From an uncultured Pseudomonadota bacterium (GTDB lineage Bacteria > Pseudomonadota > Gammaproteobacteria > Methylococcales > Methylomonadaceae), in contig CAIOHN010000049.1 of assembly GCA_903858105.1 (NCBI GenBank), positions 1 to 44,989 on the forward strand: 44,989 bases of DNA, read 5' to 3'. The first letter of the stretch is position 1, and each line of letters begins with the position of its first letter. Positions 9,360-19,695 of the stretch are shown here, one piece after another. The notes under the pieces are model-generated. The model was not told the origin of the DNA and ran no database searches. It saw only the letters and a list, made by a program, of their open reading frames with translations. The position numbers and the translations under genes were made by a program.

Positions 9360-9436
9360 GGGCCCTTAGCTCAGTTGGTTAGAGCTTCCGACTCATAATC
9401 GGCAGGTCGTAGGTTCAAGTCCTACAGTGCCCACCA
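9360..9436 (+). tRNA. tRNA with CAU anticodon, probably tRNA-Ile2 (lysidine type)
   Basis: A full 77-nt cloverleaf includes an encoded CCA. The anticodon loop is CTCATAA (anticodon CAU) and the T arm is GTAGG-TTCAAGT-CCTAC. CAU could mean elongator Met or the AUA-reading Ile2, in which TilS converts C34 to lysidine. The start (CCCTTAGCTCAG) and the GACTCATAATCG anticodon arm look like E. coli Ile2 rather than Met, and an ileX gene also lies near rpoD in E. coli. I therefore prefer Ile2. Two stem positions are unpaired: C5-U68 in the acceptor stem and U27-C43 in the anticodon stem. Confidence 0.93.
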
Positions 9437-9444
9437 CAGATACC

Positions 9445-9468
9445 AGGCCGTTTGCGCGGCCTTTTTTT
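9445..9468 (+). terminator. Rho-independent terminator after the tRNA
   Basis: AGGCCG (9445-9450) pairs with CGGCCT (9457-9462) around a 6-nt loop and is followed by seven T residues. It ends the tRNA transcript and separates it from metK. Confidence 0.85.
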
Positions 9469-9504
9469 ATATGCGCAAGTTTTCATTTTGGCGAGGGTTT
9501 AACC

Positions 9505-10665
9505 GTGAATAAAAACTACCTTTTTACATCAGAGTCTGTTTCGGAAGGTCATCCCGATAAAGTTGCTGATCAGATTTCCGATGCTGTTGTTGACGCACTG
9601 TTGGCGCAAGACCCACGTTCCAGAGTAGCTTGCGAGACTATGGTAAAAACCGGTATGGTCATATTGGCTGGCGAAATCACCACCAATGCCTGGGTTGATA
9701 CCGAAGAATTGGTTAGAAAAGTAGTCTGTGAAATCGGCTATGATCATGGTGACATTGGCTTCGACGGCAATAGCTGCGCTGTATTGAACGCGATTGGTAA
9801 ACAATCATCCGACATTGCGATGGGTGTTGACGAGTCTGACGACCATGAGCAAGGCGCCGGTGACCAAGGCTTGATGTTCGGTTATGCCAGCAACGAAACC
9901 GACGTGTTGATGCCTGCCCCCATTACCTACGCGCATCGCTTGGTAGAAAGGCAAGCGCAGATCCGTAAAAATAAAACCCTGCCTTGGTTGCGTCCGGATG
10001 CTAAAAGCCAGGTGACTTTCCGTTACGAAAATAACAAGCCGGTCGCTATTGATGCGGTGGTGTTGTCTACACAGCATTCGCCCGAAATCGGCGGTAAATT
10101 GCTTGAAGAAGCGGTCATGGATGAAATCATCCTGCCGACCTTACCTAAAGAATGGCTGCACAAAGATACTAAATTTTTTATCAATCCTACAGGTCAGTTC
10201 ATTATTGGTGGGCCAGTCGGTGACTGCGGCTTGACTGGTCGTAAAATCATCGTGGATACCTACGGCGGCATGGCCCGTCACGGCGGCGGCGCGTTTTCCG
10301 GTAAAGATCCATCAAAAGTTGACAGATCGGCTGCCTACATGGGTCGCTATGTGGCAAAAAATATCGTGGCGGCTGGTTTGGCCGAGCGGTGCGAAATTCA
10401 AATTTCTTACGCGATTGGTGTGGCTGAGCCGACATCCATCACTATCGAAACATTCGGTACTGGCAAAATCGCAGAAGAACGTTTGGTGCAAATCGTGCGC
10501 GAACATTTCGATTTAAGACCTAAAGGTCTGATTGCTCAACTTGATTTGTTGAAGCCAATTTATCGTCCAACTGCGGCTTATGGCCATTTTGGTCGCAACG
10601 AAGCCAGCTTTACCTGGGAAAAAACCGATAAAGCTGAAGCATTAAAAGCTGCTGCCGGCATTTAA
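9505..10665 (+). CDS. metK: S-adenosylmethionine synthetase
   Basis: MetK makes SAM from methionine and ATP. I place the start at the GTG at 9505: it has a GAGGG ribosome-binding site and yields a 386-residue protein of normal length beginning [19 protein letters not shown]. The track start at 9427 lies inside the tRNA and is wrong. Motifs are [38 protein letters not shown] and [19 protein letters not shown]. ahcY follows 18 bp downstream, so SAM synthesis and S-adenosylhomocysteine removal are coupled. No SAM riboswitch fold was recognised upstream. Confidence 0.97.
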   Translation: MNKNYLFTSESVSEGHPDKVADQISDAVVDALLAQDPRSRVACETMVKTGMVILAGEITTNAWVDTEELVRKVVCEIGYDHGDIGFDGNSCAVLNAIGKQSSDIAMGVDESDDHEQGAGDQGLMFGYASNETDVLMPAPITYAHRLVERQAQIRKNKTLPWLRPDAKSQVTFRYENNKPVAIDAVVLSTQHSPEIGGKLLEEAVMDEIILPTLPKEWLHKDTKFFINPTGQFIIGGPVGDCGLTGRKIIVDTYGGMARHGGGAFSGKDPSKVDRSAAYMGRYVAKNIVAAGLAERCEIQISYAIGVAEPTSITIETFGTGKIAEERLVQIVREHFDLRPKGLIAQLDLLKPIYRPTAAYGHFGRNEASFTWEKTDKAEALKAAAGI

Positions 10666-10683
10666 CTTAAAACAGGAATTAAA

Positions 10684-11976
<1,293 letters not shown>

Positions 11977-11994
11977 GCTTCGATCAATCCGACG

Positions 11995-12018
11995 AAAAGG
12001 GGCGCAAGCCCCTTTTTT
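11995..12018 (+). terminator. Rho-independent terminator after ahcY
   Basis: AAGGGGC-GCAA-GCCCCTT with a GNRA-type loop and six T residues, 18 bp after the ahcY stop. Confidence 0.9.
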
Positions 12019-12027
12019 ATGTAAGCT

Positions 12028-13398
12028 ATGAATAATCAAACCATCGTTCAACGCGACCTTTCTGTGCTCTGGCATCCTTGTAGCCAGATGAAAGACTACG
12101 ATCCGCGGTCTACCGATCCAGACGCGCTAACATTGATACCCATTAAATCGGGGCAGGGCGTTTGGCTGGAAGATTTTGACGGTAATCGTTACCTGGACGC
12201 CATTAGTTCCTGGTGGGTCAATCTATTCGGCCACGCCAATCCCATCATCAATCAGGCGCTTAAAGCCCAACTCGAAACCCTGGAGCATGTGATTCTTGGC
12301 GGCTTCACTCATCAGGCGGCCGTCGAGTTAGCAGAAAAGTTGGTGGAAATTACGCCAGATGGCTTGAACAAATGCTTCTATGCCGACAATGGCTCATCCG
12401 CTATCGAAGTAGCCTTGAAGATGAGCTTTCATTATTGGCGTAATCTGGGGCAAACCCAAAAAACCAAATTCATTACCCTCGAAAACAGCTACCACGGTGA
12501 AACCCTGGGGGCACTGGCGGTTGGCAATGTTGCGCTGTACAAGGAAACCTACGCGCCCTTGCTGATGGACGTGATTAGCGTACCTAGTCCAGATTGCTTC
12601 TTCCGGGACGCGGATGAAAGTTGGGAAGCCTATTCCATTCGCCGCTTTGCGGATATGGAACAGACCTTGGCCCGGCACGCCGAGTCAGTGTGCGCCGTTA
12701 TCGTCGAGCCTTTGGTGCAATGTGCCGGCAATATGCGCATGTATAATCCGGTGTATTTGCAAATGCTGCGCGCAGCCTGTGATAAATATCAGGTGCATTT
12801 GATCGCGGACGAAATTGCGGTAGGCTTTGGACGTAGCGGTACGCTGTTTGCCTGTGAGCAAGCGGCGATCAGTCCTGATTTTATGTGCTTGTCCAAAGGC
12901 CTGACGGGTGGCTATTTGCCTTTATCGGCCGTGATGACCACCGACAGTGTTTATCAGGCTTTTTACGACGATTACCAAAACCTCACAGCATTTTTACATT
13001 CGCATAGTTATACCGGCAATGCCTTGGGCTGCCGGGCCGCGCTGGCTACTATCGAAATTTTCCAAACCCAGCACGTGCTCGAACGCAATCGGCAACTGGC
13101 CTTAGCTATGGCTAAGGCTACAGAACGGTTTAAAGAGCATCCGCATGTCGCTGAAGTGCGACAAACCGGCATGATCGTTGCGATAGAACTGGTTAAGAAT
13201 AAGCAAACCCGAGAAGCCTTTCCCTGGCAGCAACGGCGCGGCTTAAAAGTCTATCGATATGCCTTGAGTCGCGGTGTATTATTGCGGCCTTTGGGTAATG
13301 TGATTTATTTTATGCCGCCTTATGTCATTACTGAGCAGGAGATACAACTGATGGCTGATGTGGCCTGGCAAGGCATTCAACTGGCGGTGCAAGACTGA
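12028..13398 (+). CDS. bioA: Adenosylmethionine-8-amino-7-oxononanoate aminotransferase
   Basis: BioA is the PLP-dependent transaminase that makes 7,8-diaminononanoate in biotin synthesis; it uses SAM as amino donor. At 456 residues it is of usual size. Motifs are [11 protein letters not shown] at the N-terminus, [47 protein letters not shown] and the PLP lysine Lys290 in [10 protein letters not shown]. The start is 10 bp after the ahcY terminator and the stop overlaps rsmE by one base. The place next to metK-ahcY suits a SAM consumer, though co-regulation is inference. Confidence 0.95.
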   Translation: MNNQTIVQRDLSVLWHPCSQMKDYDPRSTDPDALTLIPIKSGQGVWLEDFDGNRYLDAISSWWVNLFGHANPIINQALKAQLETLEHVILGGFTHQAAVELAEKLVEITPDGLNKCFYADNGSSAIEVALKMSFHYWRNLGQTQKTKFITLENSYHGETLGALAVGNVALYKETYAPLLMDVISVPSPDCFFRDADESWEAYSIRRFADMEQTLARHAESVCAVIVEPLVQCAGNMRMYNPVYLQMLRAACDKYQVHLIADEIAVGFGRSGTLFACEQAAISPDFMCLSKGLTGGYLPLSAVMTTDSVYQAFYDDYQNLTAFLHSHSYTGNALGCRAALATIEIFQTQHVLERNRQLALAMAKATERFKEHPHVAEVRQTGMIVAIELVKNKQTREAFPWQQRRGLKVYRYALSRGVLLRPLGNVIYFMPPYVITEQEIQLMADVAWQGIQLAVQD

Positions 13399-14126
13399 TG
13401 CGGGTGTCTCGTTTATACGTTGCAGCTGCATTGAATGTGGGCGGTCGTCTGGAATTGGACGAAGCTGCCGCGCATTATGTGCGCAGTGTATTGCGTTTAA
13501 AGCAAGATCAGCAGATCGTATTGTTTAATGGTCAAGGCGGCGAATATCTTGCTCGCTTTAGTGAGGTCAGTCGCAAGACGGTACGGGTCGAAATCGAGCA
13601 GTTTATTGATCGGGATGTGGAATCGCCGATGCAGATAAATTTGGGCTTGGGAATTTCCCGCGGCGACCGGATGGATTGGGCGGTGCAAAAAGCCGTGGAA
13701 TTGGGCGTTACCCAGCTAACGCCTTTGGTAACCGAGCGCTGCGTGATTAAATTCAGCGATGATAAAAAACAGCAGCGTCTGCAGCATTGGCAACACATCG
13801 TGCAGCATGCGGCCGAACAATCGGGCAGAACCTGTTTGCCGGCACTCACTGAAATTGCCACGCTGCCGAATTGGGTTGCCGGTCAGCAGGGCTTTCGTGT
13901 TTTTCTCGATCCTTACGCCGACCAAACCTTGGCTGATTTAGTGCCAGAAAATCAGCAGATTACCTTGTTGTCTGGTCCAGAAGGTGGCTTTAGCGAGCAA
14001 GAGCGACAAATCGCCAAGGCCGCCGGTTTTGTGCCGGTGCGGATGGGCGCGCGGATATTACGCACCGAAACGGCGGTACTGTCGGCATTGACTGCCGTGC
14101 AAACTCTGTGGGGTGATTTTCGCTAA
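13398..14126 (+). CDS. rsmE: 16S rRNA (uracil1498-N3)-methyltransferase
   Basis: RsmE is a SPOUT-class SAM methyltransferase that modifies U1498 of 16S rRNA. The 242-residue protein has the N-terminal PUA-like part (ALNVGGRLELDEAAAHYVRSVLRLKQ), then KAVELGVTQLTPLVTERC and the knotted C-terminal SAM site (LLSGPEGGFSEQE, VRMGARILRTETAVLSAL). The ATG overlaps the bioA stop by one base and its own stop overlaps the next ATG by one base, so translation of the three genes is probably coupled. Confidence 0.95.
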   Translation: MRVSRLYVAAALNVGGRLELDEAAAHYVRSVLRLKQDQQIVLFNGQGGEYLARFSEVSRKTVRVEIEQFIDRDVESPMQINLGLGISRGDRMDWAVQKAVELGVTQLTPLVTERCVIKFSDDKKQQRLQHWQHIVQHAAEQSGRTCLPALTEIATLPNWVAGQQGFRVFLDPYADQTLADLVPENQQITLLSGPEGGFSEQERQIAKAAGFVPVRMGARILRTETAVLSALTAVQTLWGDFR

Positions 14127-15022
14127 TGCGCTTACTAGTCTTAGCAACGTTGCCGATGGCATTATTGCTATTTTTGGCGTTGGTCGCCAGCCTGTTAGGG
14201 TACGGCATGCTGATTATTGCCGGCGATGTGTTGCCATTGGCCAAACTCATCAGCAAACTCACACTAATATTGTTATTGATCAGTATTTTTCCGCTAAAAC
14301 GCTATTTGCAACTCAGTTGGCTTGATTTTGGCTTTGCTCCCAAAGCCCAATTTTTTAAACAGTTTGCTCAAGGTCTCGGCTTAGGGGTGGTGACGCTATT
14401 GCCGGTTCTGGTCACGCTGTATGGGCTTGATGTACATGTATGGGATGAAACCCGTAGCTGGAGCATTGGCAAGGTTGCAGAAAAAGTCGGCTTGGGACTA
14501 TTTTTTGCGATGCTGATTGGCTTGGGTGAAGAATTGCTGTTTCGCGGTCTGTTATTGACAAGCTTGCGCAGAAAAATGCCTTTAGTGGCGGCCATAGCCA
14601 TAAGCTCACTTTATTACGCTGCGCTGCACTTTCTTAAAAGTAAATCGCACATCGCTTTTGCCGACATAAGCTCAAGTAGCGGCTTACGCTTGATGGTAGA
14701 GGCTTTTGCCAACTGGTTGAACCCGGAAATACTCAGCGCCTTGGTGGCCCTATTTGTGGTGGGTGTGTTTTTGGCGGCAGTTAGAACCCAGATACCGCAA
14801 AGTATAGGGCTTTGCATGGGCTGTCATGCCGGCTGGGTTTGGCTTATCAAGGTCAGTAAGGATTTATTCAACGTCAATCCGCAATCCGATTACCTGTTTT
14901 TGGTTAGTGACTACGATGGCGTGATTGGGCCTTTTGTGAGTGTTTGGTTGGCGCTGGCCTTGCTGGTTTTTTATGCTTGGCCCAAGTCTAAGGCTGACAT
15001 GGGCTATGGTTCGGTGGCTTGA
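14126..15022 (+). CDS. CPBP family intramembrane metalloprotease
   Basis: This 298-residue polytopic membrane protein has the CPBP (Abi/CaaX-protease-like) motifs: the glutamate pair EExxxR at residues 135-140 (GEELLFR), a later histidine in YYAALHFLKSK, and GLCMGCHAGWVWLIK near the C-terminus. Six or more hydrophobic helices can be seen. Substrates of most bacterial members are unknown. It is the last gene of the bioA-rsmE-CPBP unit. Confidence 0.85.
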   Translation: MRLLVLATLPMALLLFLALVASLLGYGMLIIAGDVLPLAKLISKLTLILLLISIFPLKRYLQLSWLDFGFAPKAQFFKQFAQGLGLGVVTLLPVLVTLYGLDVHVWDETRSWSIGKVAEKVGLGLFFAMLIGLGEELLFRGLLLTSLRRKMPLVAAIAISSLYYAALHFLKSKSHIAFADISSSSGLRLMVEAFANWLNPEILSALVALFVVGVFLAAVRTQIPQSIGLCMGCHAGWVWLIKVSKDLFNVNPQSDYLFLVSDYDGVIGPFVSVWLALALLVFYAWPKSKADMGYGSVA

Positions 15023-15098
15023 AAAAATGATTGCAAGATGCCCCAGTGTTTTGCAATATTCTTCTATCTTTTTTAGTGTATCAGCAGAGGACAAAACT

Positions 15099-15407
15099 AT
15101 GTGTAAAACCAGGCTAAATCATCCCGTTTTTTTCTTGGCTTTAGTGGCGGCGGGGTGCGCTAGCGAACCGGCAGCACCACCTAAAGCAGCGGCGGATAAA
15201 ATTTTGTCAGGTGAACAAATGTTGCGTGATAGCCAAGGTATTGCTCAGTTGGGTAGTCGTTGGCAGGACGGTAAACAGATGGTCGAGCGGGGGCAGGTCA
15301 TGCAACGTGAAGGACAGCAAAAAATTGACGAGGGTCGCAATTTGATCGAGGAAGGCCAAAAAGTCATGCGTGAGAGCGAAGAAGGCTATAAAAACATTAA
15401 GCAATAA
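15099..15407 (+). CDS. Small lipoprotein with a helical repeat region
   Basis: The 102-residue protein has a signal peptide and lipobox (LVAAGC), so it is probably a lipoprotein anchored at Cys22. The rest is helical and polar with short near-repeats of QxMxxGQ type (KQMVERGQVMQREGQQKIDEG...EEGQKVM), which suggests a long helix or coiled coil, similar in style to Lpp-like proteins. The start was set at the ATG at 15099 with an AGAGG ribosome-binding site; the longer track ORF begins inside the protease gene. No named family recognised. Confidence 0.65.
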   Translation: MCKTRLNHPVFFLALVAAGCASEPAAPPKAAADKILSGEQMLRDSQGIAQLGSRWQDGKQMVERGQVMQREGQQKIDEGRNLIEEGQKVMRESEEGYKNIKQ

Positions 15408-15551
15408 TCCGCCGAAATTGGAGCAGGTATTAAAATTTAGTGAACTGACTCTCGGTCAAATGTCTTGCACAGTGGGGGATATGAGGGCCAGTTTAAGAGA
15501 GCAGGTGATGTCAGCAGCCTGGTATGCTGGCTTGAGCTCGATAGAATAAAC

Positions 15552-15770
15552 TTATGCTGCGCTGCCGTTTTGCTTTTTAATATTCTGGGTTAATAAAGTT
15601 AAATGCGGTCGCGATTTTCTGATGCTGGCTTGATAAATTTCCAAACATTCTAGTTGGGTGTTGGAACACAAGGCGCAAACCGTAGTATTTTTTAGAAAAC
15701 GCAGCTCGTCCGTCGGGATTTGATCCCCACACCTGGAGCAGAAGCTTGCCTGCTTAGCCTTGGATTTCAT
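15552..15770 (-). CDS. DksA/TraR-type C4 zinc-finger protein (small)
   Basis: The 72-residue protein has a four-cysteine zinc finger, FCSRCGDQIPTDEL...TVCALCSNTQ (CxxC-17 residues-CxxC), close to the DksA/TraR zinc finger (CxxCGxxIPxxRL...CxxCQ). The DksA coiled-coil N-terminus is missing; only about 8 residues precede the finger, as in small TraR-like proteins. A strong GAGGGGGA ribosome-binding site precedes the ATG. A role at RNA polymerase is possible by family but not shown. Confidence 0.7.
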   Translation of the reverse strand: MKSKAKQASFCSRCGDQIPTDELRFLKNTTVCALCSNTQLECLEIYQASIRKSRPHLTLLTQNIKKQNGSAA

Positions 15771-16354
15771 GTTTTCCCCCTCGTTGTTTTAATTGTTGTC
15801 GAGGATAAACGCAATTTTTGGCGCCGTCTGTTCGGCTGCCGTCATTTTTCAACTCGATTCCGCTTAGACATTGTGACAGTATCCTAAGTTTTTAAATTAA
15901 CATATTGTTTATATAGATTATCCAAGCTCTATCGATCCCATAGCAAGCTTTTTCGTACGCGGCAATAAAAAAAATTAATGCTCTGCTAAAGGATTCGTTA
16001 ATGATTTGACTGTGTGCATGATCGCTCGTTAAATCAGCCTGACAGAAACAAAAAGCTGGATAAAATTATGCTGTTATTACCGTGGATTAAGAGGGTTAGA
16101 TCTATTTGTCGCTGCGCTGTCCAGCAGGGCTTCGCCGGTTAGGTTAAGGTTCATCATGCCAAGTAATGCGCAGTAAATCTGGCGGGATGTAATATTTTTG
16201 TTTTTTGCAAAAAATACGCGTTATTTTTCAAATTTTTTCTTCACTAAAATTTGAAATGAGCGCTATTATTTATTGAAAACATTAGAAGAATATTTGGCGT
16301 ATTTTTGCGAAACATTCTCCACGTCGATCAACGTTGAATTAATATCAGACCAAA
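15771..16354. other. 584-bp AT-rich intergenic region
   Basis: No ORF, tRNA or terminator is visible. The right half (about 16190-16300) is very AT-rich with runs of T and A and probably holds the promoter of the lytic transglycosylase gene; the left end holds the promoter of the divergent zinc-finger gene. No clear -35/-10 pair could be fixed. Confidence 0.4.
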
Positions 16355-17440
16355 ATGAATCGTCTCTTGCTGCGTTTACCTCTTCCGTTACTTGCCCTGG
16401 TTTTGCTCAATGCTTGTAGCAGTAGCTCACCTGTAAAGCGTGAGAAGATCGCCACAGTCAGGCCGAATATTGTCCTGCAGCGGCCGACGTATCCACAGCA
16501 ACCGACACAGACACCGTATAAACCCACATTTTATGCTGGCACTTTTCCAAAGCCAGCCGCACTGGAGCCAGCGGTGGATTTTTGGCGCAAAACGTATGGC
16601 GTTTGGCAGCGTTCCGAGGTTGCGTTTCACGATGATCGATATATGGATATAGTGTACGAAGTGATGACTTTGCCAGGGTATGTAGCGGAAGGCCTGACGC
16701 CTGATCAAAAGGACGTGGTCAGCCAACGACGTGAATACTGGAAATCGCAGTTGGCAGGACTGGAAAGCAAAATTCGCTATGGCGCGGCCTTGAATGCCAG
16801 CGACAAGCAATTGATCGCCAAGCTTGAGAGCAATGGCCGGACTTTAACCAGCATATTGCCCGGCGCTAACGATAGATTGCGTTCGCAACGCGGCACCCGC
16901 GAACGCTTTAAACGCGGCTTGGAAATCAGCGGTCGTTACGACCTGCAGTTTAGAAAAACTTTCCGCGATGCCGGATTGCCGGAAGATTTGGCCTATTTGC
17001 CGCATGTGGAATCCTCGTTTCAACCAGGTGCCAAATCCTCGGCTGGCGCGGTGGGGATGTGGCAATTTACCAAAGCTGCCGCCAAAACCTTTATGCCGGG
17101 TGGCGATAGCGTAGATCAGCGTTTCGATCCTTTTGTTTCTGCCAATGGAGCCGCGCGTTATCTGAGTTATGCTTACGGCAAATTAGGCGATTGGCCGGCG
17201 GCGCTGACGTCTTACAATCATGGTATAGGTGGGATGAAGCGCGCGCAAAATCAGGTCGGACACGATTTTGTACACATCGTCGAAACCTATGACGGGCCGG
17301 CATTTGGTTTTGCGTCTCGCAACTACTACGCGCAATTCCTGGCGGCGCGCGAGATTGCCTCAAATCCTGAGCAATTCTTTCGGGAAGGCGTCCGCTACGA
17401 AACCCCGCTGGCTCCCGGTCAATACTTAGCGGTGGAATAA
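16355..17440 (+). CDS. Membrane-bound lytic transglycosylase (SLT domain lipoprotein, MltD-like)
   Basis: This 361-residue peptidoglycan lytic transglycosylase would cleave the glycan chain to 1,6-anhydro ends. It has a lipoprotein signal with lipobox LLNAC (Cys21), a Pro/Gln-rich linker and then a catalytic SLT domain from about residue 195: LPEDLAYLPHVESSFQPGAKSSAGAVGMWQF, where the Glu of HVESSF is the expected catalytic acid, followed by AARYLSYAYGKLGDWPAALTSYNHG. MltD proteins normally carry C-terminal LysM repeats; none are present here, so wall binding must rely on the lipid anchor. Confidence 0.85.
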   Translation: MNRLLLRLPLPLLALVLLNACSSSSPVKREKIATVRPNIVLQRPTYPQQPTQTPYKPTFYAGTFPKPAALEPAVDFWRKTYGVWQRSEVAFHDDRYMDIVYEVMTLPGYVAEGLTPDQKDVVSQRREYWKSQLAGLESKIRYGAALNASDKQLIAKLESNGRTLTSILPGANDRLRSQRGTRERFKRGLEISGRYDLQFRKTFRDAGLPEDLAYLPHVESSFQPGAKSSAGAVGMWQFTKAAAKTFMPGGDSVDQRFDPFVSANGAARYLSYAYGKLGDWPAALTSYNHGIGGMKRAQNQVGHDFVHIVETYDGPAFGFASRNYYAQFLAAREIASNPEQFFREGVRYETPLAPGQYLAVE

Positions 17441-18014
17441 CCAAGCGCTTCAGTAATTTTTCGATTTAGACAGGGCCGTTGCTGGCTCGTATCAATTTCA
17501 GGTTTGCAAGGCTGCACAAATCAGTGCAGTCTGCTGACCGTATCGCCGCAGCAAAACAGCAGCAGACTTCGCGAGTAGTTGCAATGACTGTTCAGCTATT
17601 TCGGCTGAAAGCAGAGTGCTGAAACCAGCAGACACTTAGGATTATCGTGCTGTTCGATACGACTTTGACCTGACAGGCCAATTCAGCCTCCACAAGCTGT
17701 ACTATACTCTGCGCACATAATTGCCAAGATAAGACCATAGTGGCTAAAACTGTCCAAATGCTGCTGATGTACTACTCTTGGTTTATCCAAGCCAGATTCG
17801 GCTTGCACTCCGGCGACAACGCTGTTGGTGGATTGAAGCTGCAAATGCGTGATGGAGCCGGCAAAAAAATCCCACGTGTGCTAAGCCCTATCCTCCGTCC
17901 TGCAGATTATACAAAATAGGTATGCTGCCGAAATGCGTTTGCAATAGTTTGCAAACTGGTTACTGCTACTTTAAAGAGTTGCCAAACCATAACCCACTAA
18001 TCAAGGACGTTTAT
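17441..18014. other. 574-bp region without a confident gene
   Basis: The only open frame of note is a GTG-started 59-codon frame at 17740-17919 (VAKTVQMLLMYYSW...), with no good ribosome-binding site and no family I know. The reverse strand over the same bases also stays open for about 65 codons. The first part (17500-17640) is rich in imperfect GCAG/CTGC words, as in dispersed intergenic repeats. It may be remnant DNA. Confidence 0.3.
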
Positions 18015-18524
18015 ATGCCTAAAAAATTACTCATGCTTTTGAGCCTATTATGCGGTGCCAGCGTTCATGCCATGCCGCCTGCAGATCCGACTCGACTGGA
18101 TGAGGTCGCGGAACGCGGCAGCCATGTAATGCCGTTTGCTTTGGAAAAAACCCTGCACATTTTCAATAAAACCCCAACGGGCGGTATCCAGCAAGTGATT
18201 GCCAAAGACGCCACTGACAGCGAACAAATTAGCCTGATTCGCCGCCATTTGGCGCATATCGCTGCGCGTTTTGCTGAAGGCGATTTTTCAGGGCCGCAGA
18301 GTATTCACGGTAATGACATGCCGGGCGTTAAAGAGCTCAGTACGGCAAAGGGGCAGAGCAGTTTTATTTATCGGGACTTACCGAATGGCGCGGAAATTGA
18401 GTTTAGGGCAGACAATCAGCAACTGATCGATGCCGTCCACCGTTACTTTGACGCACAACTCAGCGATCATGCCCGCCACGCATTGCCTGGCGAGCATGAC
18501 CTGCATCATGGCCACCATCCATAG
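18015..18524 (+). CDS. Exported conserved protein (often labelled aspartate carbamoyltransferase)
   Basis: The start was moved from 17922 to the ATG at 18015, which has an AAGGA ribosome-binding site and yields a 169-residue protein with a signal peptide (KKLLMLLSLLCGASVHA). The mature part (VAERGSHVMPFALEKTLHIF, GGIQQVIAKD, IRRHLAHIAARFAEGDFSGPQSIHG, YRDLPNGAEIEFR) belongs to a widespread uncharacterised family. As I recall, databases sometimes call it aspartate carbamoyltransferase, but no ATCase motif is present and it is too short. A C-terminal HDLHHGHHP tail could bind metal. It lies 17 bp before cydB, so co-transcription is likely. Confidence 0.7.
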   Translation: MPKKLLMLLSLLCGASVHAMPPADPTRLDEVAERGSHVMPFALEKTLHIFNKTPTGGIQQVIAKDATDSEQISLIRRHLAHIAARFAEGDFSGPQSIHGNDMPGVKELSTAKGQSSFIYRDLPNGAEIEFRADNQQLIDAVHRYFDAQLSDHARHALPGEHDLHHGHHP

Positions 18525-18541
18525 CTTTACAAAAACTCGCT

Positions 18542-19681
18542 ATGTTTGATTATGAAAGCATACGGCTGATCTGGTGGGTGTTAATCGGTATTATTGCAAT
18601 CGCTTTTGCACTGACAGAGGGATTTGATTTTGGCGTTTGCACCTTACTGCCGTTTATTGGCAGAACGGAATTGGAGCGCCGGGTACTTATTAATACTGTC
18701 GGAGCGACCTGGGAAGGTAGTCAGGTTTGGTTGGTGTTGTTAGGCGGAGCGATTTTCGCTGTCTGGCCGCCGGTTTACGCCACGCTGTTTTCTGGCTTAT
18801 ATGTGGCCATGCTATTGGTGCTGTTCGCATTATTCTTTAGGCCCGTCGGTTTTGATTATCGCAGCAAGATCGACGATCCGCGCTGGCGCAGCACCTGGGA
18901 TTGGTGTCTGTTTTTAGGCGGTACTTTACCGCCAGTGTTGCTGGGGGTGTTAGTTGGCAATCTGATTTTGGGTTTGCCGTTTCATCTGGATCGCGACTTA
19001 CGCGCGTTTTACACCGGTTCGTTTGCTGATTTGCTAAGTCCATTTGCCTTATTGTGTGGCGTCAGCGGATTGTTGCTAACCACCTTTCATGGCGCGCTGT
19101 TTTTGAAGTGGCGTAGTGAGGCAACCATTCATAACCGGGCGGTACTGGCAGTTGAAATTCTTGCGCCACTGTTATTTACGGCTATCACGGCAGTGACTCT
19201 ATGGGTTTTTCTAGGTATCGAGCGGCCAGAGATCACGCTCATGCCCGCCACTGATGCGCCATCCAATCCGTTACGTAAAGCCGTGATGGGCCATGGCGCG
19301 AGTTGGTGGCGGCATTTTATGGCGTATCCCTGGATGTGGCTGGCACCGCTTGCCGCGTTTGTGGGTATGGGCTTGGCGTGGTTGTTGGGCAAGGGTGAGT
19401 CGCGACGGGCAGCATTTATGTTCAACTGCCTGGGGATTGCCGGCGTGGCGCTTACGGTCGGGTTTGGATTGTTTCCATTTTTGTTGATTTCTTCCAGCCA
19501 TCCCGGTTCCAGTTTAACGTTGTGGGACTCTAGCGCCAGTCACAACACACTGTTATTGACGTTCTGGATCACGATCTTCTTTCTACCGATAGTGTTGTTG
19601 TACACCCGTTGGGTTTACAAAATTATCTGGGGTAGCGTCACTGAAGCTGCTGTATTAAAAGACACGCACACACTTTATTGA
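18542..19681 (+). CDS. cydB: Cytochrome bd-type quinol oxidase subunit II
   Basis: CydB is the membrane subunit II of the bd oxidase, which reduces oxygen with quinol. The 379 residues hold about eight to nine hydrophobic helices with family signatures ALTEGFDFGV, NTVGATWEGSQVWLVLLGGAIFAVWP, GFDYRSKIDDPRWR and the C-terminal FGLFPFLLISS and LLLTFWITIFFLPIVLLYTRWVYK. Normally cydA, which carries the hemes, lies just upstream and a tiny cydX downstream. Neither is present here: the upstream neighbours are an exported protein and a lytic transglycosylase. The gene itself is intact. Confidence 0.93.
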   Translation: MFDYESIRLIWWVLIGIIAIAFALTEGFDFGVCTLLPFIGRTELERRVLINTVGATWEGSQVWLVLLGGAIFAVWPPVYATLFSGLYVAMLLVLFALFFRPVGFDYRSKIDDPRWRSTWDWCLFLGGTLPPVLLGVLVGNLILGLPFHLDRDLRAFYTGSFADLLSPFALLCGVSGLLLTTFHGALFLKWRSEATIHNRAVLAVEILAPLLFTAITAVTLWVFLGIERPEITLMPATDAPSNPLRKAVMGHGASWWRHFMAYPWMWLAPLAAFVGMGLAWLLGKGESRRAAFMFNCLGIAGVALTVGFGLFPFLLISSSHPGSSLTLWDSSASHNTLLLTFWITIFFLPIVLLYTRWVYKIIWGSVTEAAVLKDTHTLY

Positions 19682-19695
19682 TGACACGGACAGAT

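Noticed and set aside
9437-9504. SAM riboswitch before metK
   Set aside because: The gap is only 68 bp and holds the tRNA terminator; no room for a known SAM riboswitch fold.
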